Shown: one piece after another, positions 6,528 through 10,227 of the stretch
Layout of the letters: the number at the start of each line of letters is the position of its first letter
How positions within the stretch are numbered: the stretch's first letter is position 1
Assembly: GCA_964553715.1 (NCBI GenBank)
Contig: CAZKKY010000029.1
Span: 1 to 10,227, forward strand
Source of the DNA: JAGOJE01 sp964553715
Lineage (GTDB): Bacteria; Pseudomonadota; Alphaproteobacteria; Rickettsiales; Rickettsiaceae
Direction: 5' to 3'
Length of the DNA: 10,227 bases
Program-made: the position numbers and the translations under genes
Notes under the pieces: generated by a model
Database searches by the model: none
What the model was told of the DNA's origin: nothing
What the model saw: only the letters and a program-made list of their open reading frames with translations

Positions 6528-6556
6528 TTGACGCAGCTAGCTGTTTATATTATCAT
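6528..6556 (+). promoter_or_regulatory. Sigma70-like promoter of the lipoprotein gene, with palindrome in the spacer
   Basis: TTGACG (6528-6533), a 17-base spacer and TATCAT (6551-6556) differ from consensus at one base in each box. The spacer begins with the perfect palindrome CAGCTAGCTG (6534-6543), a possible operator. Transcription would start near 6563, downstream of the in-frame ATGs at 6513 and 6555, which supports the lipoprotein start at 6618. Confidence 0.6.
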
Positions 6557-6617
6557 GAAAGCTATTGCGAAGTCGAGTTCTTTTGTCATTGGCTCAGTAA
6601 TTAGCAAAATATTTGTT

Positions 6618-7043
6618 ATGAAGAATTTACTAGTTATTTTACCTACTATATTATTTTTATCTGCTTGCGCTCCAAAAAAGATGGATCGTAATCAGAATAA
6701 TATAGAAGGTCTTGATAAGTCTGTTACTTATAATGATAAATCTGTAAATTCATCGTCTACTAGTGCGTCACGTTATGTTATTAAAAGTGATGTATTGCCT
6801 CTTGATTGTAGAAACACTCAATGTGGTAGTAATTCTATAGCTATTAGTGGTGGCCTAGCTAAGGATCCTTTAGAACGTGGTCCAGAAACAGCATTCGTGC
6901 GGGGTGTTGATCCTGTACCAGGTGAAAGAGTTATCATTAGGTCTCACAAAGATTTAGTTCGAGACATCAATGATAGGCATAATCAAATTCATGATGCTGT
7001 GCTAAAAGAAGAAAAGATCAGGGCAATAAATTTGGGGTCATAG
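6618..7043 (+). CDS. Small lipoprotein of unknown function; stop codon inside tRNA-Ala
   Basis: From the ATG at 6618 the protein has 141 residues with a textbook lipoprotein signal: Lys at position 2, a hydrophobic core (LLVILPTILFL) and the lipobox L14-S15-A16-C17, so Cys17 would be lipidated. The mature part is polar, serine/asparagine-rich at first, then holds two cysteines (DCRNTQCG), a GGLAKDPLERGPETAF stretch and a charged C-terminus. I recognise no family. The frame extends upstream to 6513, but the signal peptide begins exactly at 6618 and the promoter lies within the upstream extension. No Shine-Dalgarno sequence is evident. The last three codons and the TAG stop are the first ten bases of the tRNA gene, so the two are probably co-transcribed and separated by tRNA 5' processing. 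Confidence 0.75.
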   Translation: MKNLLVILPTILFLSACAPKKMDRNQNNIEGLDKSVTYNDKSVNSSSTSASRYVIKSDVLPLDCRNTQCGSNSIAISGGLAKDPLERGPETAFVRGVDPVPGERVIIRSHKDLVRDINDRHNQIHDAVLKEEKIRAINLGS

Positions 7044-7109
7044 CTCAGTTGGTAGAGCGTTTGAATGGCATTCAAAAGGTCGGCGGTTCGATTCCGCCTG
7101 GCTCCACCA
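7034..7109 (+). tRNA. tRNA-Ala (anticodon GGC)
   Basis: The 76-nt cloverleaf is complete. The acceptor stem GGGGTCA/TGGCTCC includes the G3-U70 wobble pair that alanyl-tRNA synthetase recognises. The D arm is GCTC/GAGC, the anticodon stem TTTGA/TCAAA holds loop ATGGCAT (anticodon GGC at positions 34-36), and the T arm GGCGG/CCGCC holds TTCGATT. The discriminator is A, and CCA is encoded in the DNA (7107-7109). It reads GCC and GCU. A CTTTTTG follows directly and may help end transcription. Its first ten bases overlap the lipoprotein coding region. Confidence 0.97.
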
Positions 7110-7217
7110 CTTTTTGTTAGGGTGTATTCTTGTATTTCGCATGTAAAAAATAATAGAAATCTTGACTTTTCATTCATGTAATCATAAGATTCATATCGAA
7201 TAAATATCTAAATAATT

Positions 7218-8060
7218 ATGCGTTGTTCTTCTTATTGTACAGCTAGTTCATATAATTTACCAGAGCTAGTAAAACATCTTATCGAAAATGGTTTAGAGCC
7301 TAAATATTTTGACGATGTAATTCATGCTCAGAAAGAGTTTGGTAATAAAGGCACTGTCATCGATATATTTTATTTTCCTTTTGGCGCTGCAGTCATTTGG
7401 GGCGCAACAGAATCTGAAGAAAAAACAATTTTAGATGACCTAACTCCCGATATAGAAAAGGGGAAAATACCATTACATTCTTCTGATTTTATATATTTTA
7501 GCTATGATGCAAATTCTGAGCGAACTTTTATAAATGAAGAAAAAAACGAAATTATATTACATGATAAATCAGCTTTAATAAAACTTTCTATTTCTCATGC
7601 TCTTGCGCAATCAGTTAAACTAAATATTTTAGAGCGTTCTGTAAGTCAGCTTCTTGAAAAGACTACACCTATACAAAAAGAACTTGCTCTTACTGGGAGT
7701 GTGTCTTTGTCTAAAAAAGAGATCTCAAAACAAATAGGTATGATGTTTAACGAAAGATATTCGATAAATCTTCATAGTGATATCTTGGATGTGCCAGAGT
7801 TTTTTTGGCGCAGGCCTAGTTATGAGCCTTTGTATATAATGGCAGCAGAGTTTCAAGATATACAAGTAAGACAAAATATACTTAATCATAGGCTAGATGT
7901 AGTGCATGAACTTTATAGTATTTTATCTAATGAGCTTAACTATATTCATTCTACTCGTCTTGAGATGATAATTATCGTACTAATTACAATAGAGGTCATT
8001 ATTGGTCTTAGTAATCACGACTTATTCTCTAAAGTTTTATCATTTTTTGGCTTGAATTAA
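7218..8060 (+). CDS. RMD1/YagE-family (DUF155) membrane protein
   Basis: The 280-residue protein has the whole family layout. The N-terminus is MRCSSYCTASSYNL, then DIFYFPFGAAVIWGATESEE (residues 49-68). The long helical DUF155 core follows, with LERSVSQLLEKTTPIQKELA (138-157), the DVPEFFWRRPSYEPLY motif (191-206), and a C-terminal span (about 248-264) after STRLEM. The family includes yeast Rmd1 and human mitochondrial RMND1, needed for mitochondrial translation. Bacterial members are tail-anchored membrane proteins of unclear role, so a link to translation near the membrane is only inference here. No Shine-Dalgarno sequence precedes the ATG. It stands alone between tRNA-Ala and the mobile region. 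Confidence 0.9.
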   Translation: MRCSSYCTASSYNLPELVKHLIENGLEPKYFDDVIHAQKEFGNKGTVIDIFYFPFGAAVIWGATESEEKTILDDLTPDIEKGKIPLHSSDFIYFSYDANSERTFINEEKNEIILHDKSALIKLSISHALAQSVKLNILERSVSQLLEKTTPIQKELALTGSVSLSKKEISKQIGMMFNERYSINLHSDILDVPEFFWRRPSYEPLYIMAAEFQDIQVRQNILNHRLDVVHELYSILSNELNYIHSTRLEMIIIVLITIEVIIGLSNHDLFSKVLSFFGLN

Positions 8061-8148
8061 GATATTTTGTAGATCTAGAGATCTCTATGGTATATCAATA
8101 ATAACTTGACAGTTTTGCACAAAATAGTGTTCTTGTGTAAAAAAATAC

Positions 8149-8173
8149 TATAGTAAATTACCCTGACACTGGT
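8149..8173 (+). repeat. IS630-type terminal repeat, copy 2
   Basis: This matches the inverted copy at 593-617 at 24 of 25 positions (TATAGTAAATTAC, then CCTGACACTGGT). Its inside faces right, so an IS630-type or MITE element should extend from here across the IS1634 insertion and beyond the window. No transposase start resembling the left-hand copy follows it, so it may be a 3' end or the end of a non-autonomous derivative. Confidence 0.6.
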
Positions 8174-8287
8174 GAAGCAATAATGATCTCTGAACTGAAT
8201 TGCTACGAAGAACATAGCTGATCTAGAAGATCTAACACAAACCCGGTGGCCGGGTGCTTTTAGCACTCACCATGATCATAATGCTTC
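8174..8287 (+). other. Locally GC-rich foldable segment beside the IS1634 insertion
   Basis: The ends can pair (GAAGCAATAATGATC at 8174-8188 with GATCATAATGCTTC at 8274-8287, imperfect). Between them lie three hairpins: GATCT/AGATC (8220-8232), ACCCGG/CCGGGT (8241-8255) and GTGC/GCAC (8254-8266, overlapping and so competing with the second). It does not match SRP RNA, tmRNA or RNase P RNA signatures that I know. A plus-strand open frame (from 8199) also crosses it and was cut by the IS. It is either structured DNA/RNA of a mobile element or a fragment of a coding region. Confidence 0.35.
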
Positions 8288-8319
8288 AAAAACATCTTTA
8301 CCACTACTTAAGATCCTGT
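8288..8319 (+). repeat. 32-bp target-site duplication, left copy
   Basis: This is identical over 32 bases to 10109-10140 (starts AAAAACATCTTTACC, ends AAGATCCTGT). The two copies directly abut the two inverted ends of the IS, so they are the duplicated target. Confidence 0.93.
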
Positions 8320-8336
8320 CCCGACTTTGATAGTTG
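8320..8336 (+). repeat. Left inverted terminal repeat of the IS1634-type element
   Basis: CCCGACTTTGATAGTTG matches the reverse complement of 10092-10108 except at one base (T here, C there). It directly follows the left target duplication. Confidence 0.9.
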
Positions 8337-8413
8337 TATGTATAAAGTGACGTAGGAAGTGGGTTTGAAGGTTGTTTTTTGATTTTGTTGTGTACGTAAC
8401 AAAAGTGCTCGAC

Positions 8414-8443
8414 TTGTACTTATTAGTAGTATAGATGTTATAT
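8414..8443 (+). promoter_or_regulatory. Possible transposase promoter
   Basis: TTGTAC (8414-8419), an 18-base spacer and TTATAT (8438-8443) lie about 30 bases before the GTG start. The match to sigma70 is fair but weak for AT-rich DNA. Confidence 0.3.
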
Positions 8444-8473
8444 GTAGTGTACAACCATAAGTAGGGGTATAAA

Positions 8474-10036
8474 GTGTACTTGCGTATATCAAAAGGAAGA
8501 CAAAAAAGTTATTTAGTCATAGTTGAAGGATACCGCGAAAATGGTAAAGTAAAACAACGTACCATATGCAATATTGGACCAATTGACGAACAGAACTCTG
8601 CTAGCATCATGGCTCTTGGCAAAAAACTACTCAATCAATTCGGTGCTAGTGCTGTTATAGACGGTTCTGAAATTGCAGAAAAATCAAGAAATAATTGGGG
8701 CGCTCATAAAGTGTTAGAACGCCTTTGGAAGATATATAAACTCCAAGAGTTTTGGGATAAAACACTATCTTCTCGCAAAATAGAGTACGACCTTCCAAAC
8801 TTAATTCAGATTATGATCGCAGGAAGATTATGCAATCCTTCTAGCAAACTATCTTTGTATGAAAATCAGTCATTTTATGATGGTTTCGCTAATTTTGAGC
8901 TACAAACAATATATAAATCTTTAGATGAACTAGATTATTACAAAGAAAGCTTAAGCCAGCATTTATTTCAAATGCAGCAAGAGATACATGGTAAAGTCAT
9001 TGTAGCATTTTTTGATGTTACTACTCTTTATTTTGAATCTGTTAAAACAGATGACCTAAGAGCTTTTGGTTTTAGCAAAGACTCTAAATTTGGTGAAGTG
9101 CAAGTAGTTTTAAGTTTGCTCAGTGATGCACATGGCAACCCTCTAGCATATGAATTATTTCCTGGCAATACATTTGAAGGATCTACTTTTATCGATTGTC
9201 TAGTATCTTTGAAGGAGAAGTATAATATAGAAAGTGCTACTGTTGTTGCTGATAGGGGTATGTATTCTGCGGCGAATCTACAAGCTGTAAAAGATATGGG
9301 ATATGATTATATTGTTGGGACGAAATTACGAACTAACTCTTCTGATATTAAGGAGGAGGTTCTTTGTGCTGAAGGTTACATAGAATCTGTTGATAAAGAG
9401 TTTAAATATAAAGTTATCACTAAGGAACGCGCAAGTGATCATAATGAATATATAGTTTCATCCTGGTCTAAGAAGAGGTCAGAGAAGAATGCAAAAGACA
9501 GGGCAAGACTTGTAGAGAAAGCACTAAAGTTACTTGCTAGTGGTGGATCTACAGATACGAGGGGTTGTAAGAAATACTTAAAAATGGAAAAATCGAAAGC
9601 TGAGCTAGCGACAGAGAAGATTGTAGAAGATGCTAAATGGGATGGTTTTTATGGTGTTAGTACGAATAGCAAATTAGCGCCTCTTGAAGTGCTTGGCGCA
9701 TACCATAATCTCTGGAGGATTGAGGAAGATTTTAGGATTATGAAAGATTACTTTCAGACGCGTCATATGTTTCACTGGACTCCGAAACGTATTTCGGGGC
9801 ATATAATGCTGAATTTTATATCTATGATTTTTGAGAGATATTTAGAGAATAGTTTAAGAGAGTCTGGAAACAATGTATCTAGTGAGAAGATAAGGCTATG
9901 GCTGAATGGGATGCAGAAGTCTGAACTCGAGATAGATGGCAGTAAGTTTGTATCTTACGCAAATTTATCTTTGGGAAGTATTGCTATATTAAAGGATCTA
10001 GGGATTGATATTCCTAGATCTTGCGTGCTAAACTAG
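8474..10036 (+). CDS. IS1634-family DDE transposase
   Basis: The 520-residue transposase cuts and joins the ends of the surrounding IS. The catalytic residues are visible: Asp181 in FFDVTTLYFE, Asp260 in VVADRGMYSAANL, and Glu417 in the segment YHNLWRIEEDFRIMK. There Tyr410, Glu417 and Lys424 keep the IS4-type Y-(2)-R-(3)-E-(6)-K spacing, with Leu at the Arg position, as is usual in IS1634 relatives. The C-terminal TPKRISGHIMLNFIS segment also fits. A GTG at 8474 is used because a TAG stop lies in frame just upstream (8462-8464) and an AGGGG precedes it by seven bases. Length is normal and no frameshift is seen, so the enzyme is probably functional. Confidence 0.95.
   Translation: MYLRISKGRQKSYLVIVEGYRENGKVKQRTICNIGPIDEQNSASIMALGKKLLNQFGASAVIDGSEIAEKSRNNWGAHKVLERLWKIYKLQEFWDKTLSSRKIEYDLPNLIQIMIAGRLCNPSSKLSLYENQSFYDGFANFELQTIYKSLDELDYYKESLSQHLFQMQQEIHGKVIVAFFDVTTLYFESVKTDDLRAFGFSKDSKFGEVQVVLSLLSDAHGNPLAYELFPGNTFEGSTFIDCLVSLKEKYNIESATVVADRGMYSAANLQAVKDMGYDYIVGTKLRTNSSDIKEEVLCAEGYIESVDKEFKYKVITKERASDHNEYIVSSWSKKRSEKNAKDRARLVEKALKLLASGGSTDTRGCKKYLKMEKSKAELATEKIVEDAKWDGFYGVSTNSKLAPLEVLGAYHNLWRIEEDFRIMKDYFQTRHMFHWTPKRISGHIMLNFISMIFERYLENSLRESGNNVSSEKIRLWLNGMQKSELEIDGSKFVSYANLSLGSIAILKDLGIDIPRSCVLN
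9995..10020 (+). repeat. Hairpin at the 3' end of the transposase gene
   Basis: GATCTAGGGAT can pair with ATTCCTAGATC (11 pairs including one G-T) around the loop TGAT, inside the last ten codons. No T-run follows. It may slow read-through or protect the mRNA end; this is inference. Confidence 0.4.
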
Positions 10037-10091
10037 CAAGTTGTGTACACAAAAAAACAAAAACCTTATAGGTAATAGCCCTCCAGACTAC

Positions 10092-10108
10092 CAACTGTCA
10101 AAGTCGGG
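10092..10108 (-). repeat. Right inverted terminal repeat of the IS1634-type element
   Basis: On the minus strand this reads CCCGACTTTGACAGTTG, 16 of 17 matches to the left end. It is followed directly by the right target duplication. Confidence 0.9.
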
Positions 10109-10140
10109 AAAAACATCTTTACCACTACTTAAGATCCTGT
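10109..10140 (+). repeat. 32-bp target-site duplication, right copy
   Basis: This is identical to 8288-8319 and directly abuts the right end of the IS. The 87 bases after it (10141-10227) continue the pre-insertion sequence and hold no gene I can support. Confidence 0.93.
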
Positions 10141-10227
10141 TGAGGGTGTTTTAATAATACATCAACTAGGAGACCAAAGCCATATATAAAATTACAGATT
10201 AGATATGATAAGTTTAGTTAGCTTGAA

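Larger units (their letters stand above)
8320..10108 (+). mobile_element. Complete IS1634-family (IS4-related) insertion sequence
   Basis: The 1789-bp element has inverted ends CCCGACTTTGATAGTTG (8320-8336) and the complement of 10092-10108, matching at 16 of 17 positions. It carries one intact transposase gene and has a perfect 32-bp direct duplication on both sides. Known IS1634-type elements make unusually long and variable target duplications, which fits. Intact ends, intact gene and identical duplications point to a recent, possibly still mobile, insertion. It sits in intergenic DNA 259 bases after the RMD1-family gene, inside what may be an older IS630-type element. Confidence 0.93.

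Noticed and set aside
6513..6617. Upstream in-frame starts of the lipoprotein gene (6513, 6555)
   Set aside because: The promoter boxes lie within this stretch, and a canonical lipoprotein signal begins exactly at 6618.
6989..7177. Minus-strand open frame across the tRNA-Ala gene
   Set aside because: It covers the tRNA complement and resembles spurious proteins often called over tRNA genes.
8113..8142. Hairpin TTTTGCACAA/TTGTGTAAAA as a terminator of the RMD1-family gene
   Set aside because: The T-run is on the wrong side and A-residues follow the stem, so it does not fit an intrinsic terminator on either strand.
8174..8287. SRP RNA, tmRNA or RNase P RNA
   Set aside because: The signature sequences of these RNAs are absent from the foldable segment.
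8075..8492. Minus-strand open frames 8075-8266 and 8304-8492
   Set aside because: No recognisable motif. One crosses an IS630-type end, the other crosses the IS1634 end and target duplication, so neither can be an old gene.
1..10227. CRISPR array, prophage module or defence system
   Set aside because: No regularly spaced repeats, cas-like genes, phage structural genes or restriction/toxin-antitoxin domains were seen.

Overview
The window is very AT-rich and gene-sparse. Its gene set is nadD, rsfS, a BolA/IbaG-like gene, a POT-family peptide transporter, an RMD1-family (mitochondrial RMND1-like) gene and tRNA-Ala(GGC). Together with IS debris this suggests an alphaproteobacterial, probably Rickettsiales-like, intracellular bacterium. 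That placement is inferred from gene content and base composition; no marker gene proves it.

Layout. Positions 1-620 are a graveyard of mobile and accessory DNA, all reading on the minus strand: the first 23 codons of a Vat-like hexapeptide acetyltransferase, a chimeric ORF made of an IS3-type OrfA start joined to the tail of a short-chain dehydrogenase (SDR), and the start of an IS630-type transposase with its terminal repeat. Positions 746-3224 are a tight minus-strand unit, nadD-rsfS-permease-ATPase, which couples NAD synthesis and ribosome silencing to a Wzm/Wzt-type polysaccharide ABC exporter. A BolA/IbaG-like gene diverges from nadD. A gap of about 680 bp follows, then a peptide/H+ symporter (4166-5629), a 55-nt palindrome, and a convergent gene for an unrecognised membrane-anchored protein (5780-6415).

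A good sigma70-like promoter at 6528-6556 drives a small lipoprotein gene whose stop codon lies inside the downstream tRNA-Ala(GGC) gene. The RMD1-family gene (7218-8060) comes next. Beyond it lie a second copy of the IS630-type terminal repeat, a locally GC-rich foldable stretch, and an apparently intact IS1634-family insertion sequence (8320-10108). This IS has inverted ends and a perfect 32-bp target duplication, so it looks recently inserted.

The chromosomal genes are mostly housekeeping or nutrient-import functions typical of a host-dependent bacterium. Both window edges are accessory DNA shaped by insertion sequences. I see no CRISPR array, phage module, rRNA or convincing new multi-gene system. 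The most notable points are the IS1634 long duplication, the IS3-SDR chimera, the CDS/tRNA overlap, and the unexplained foldable segment next to the IS.
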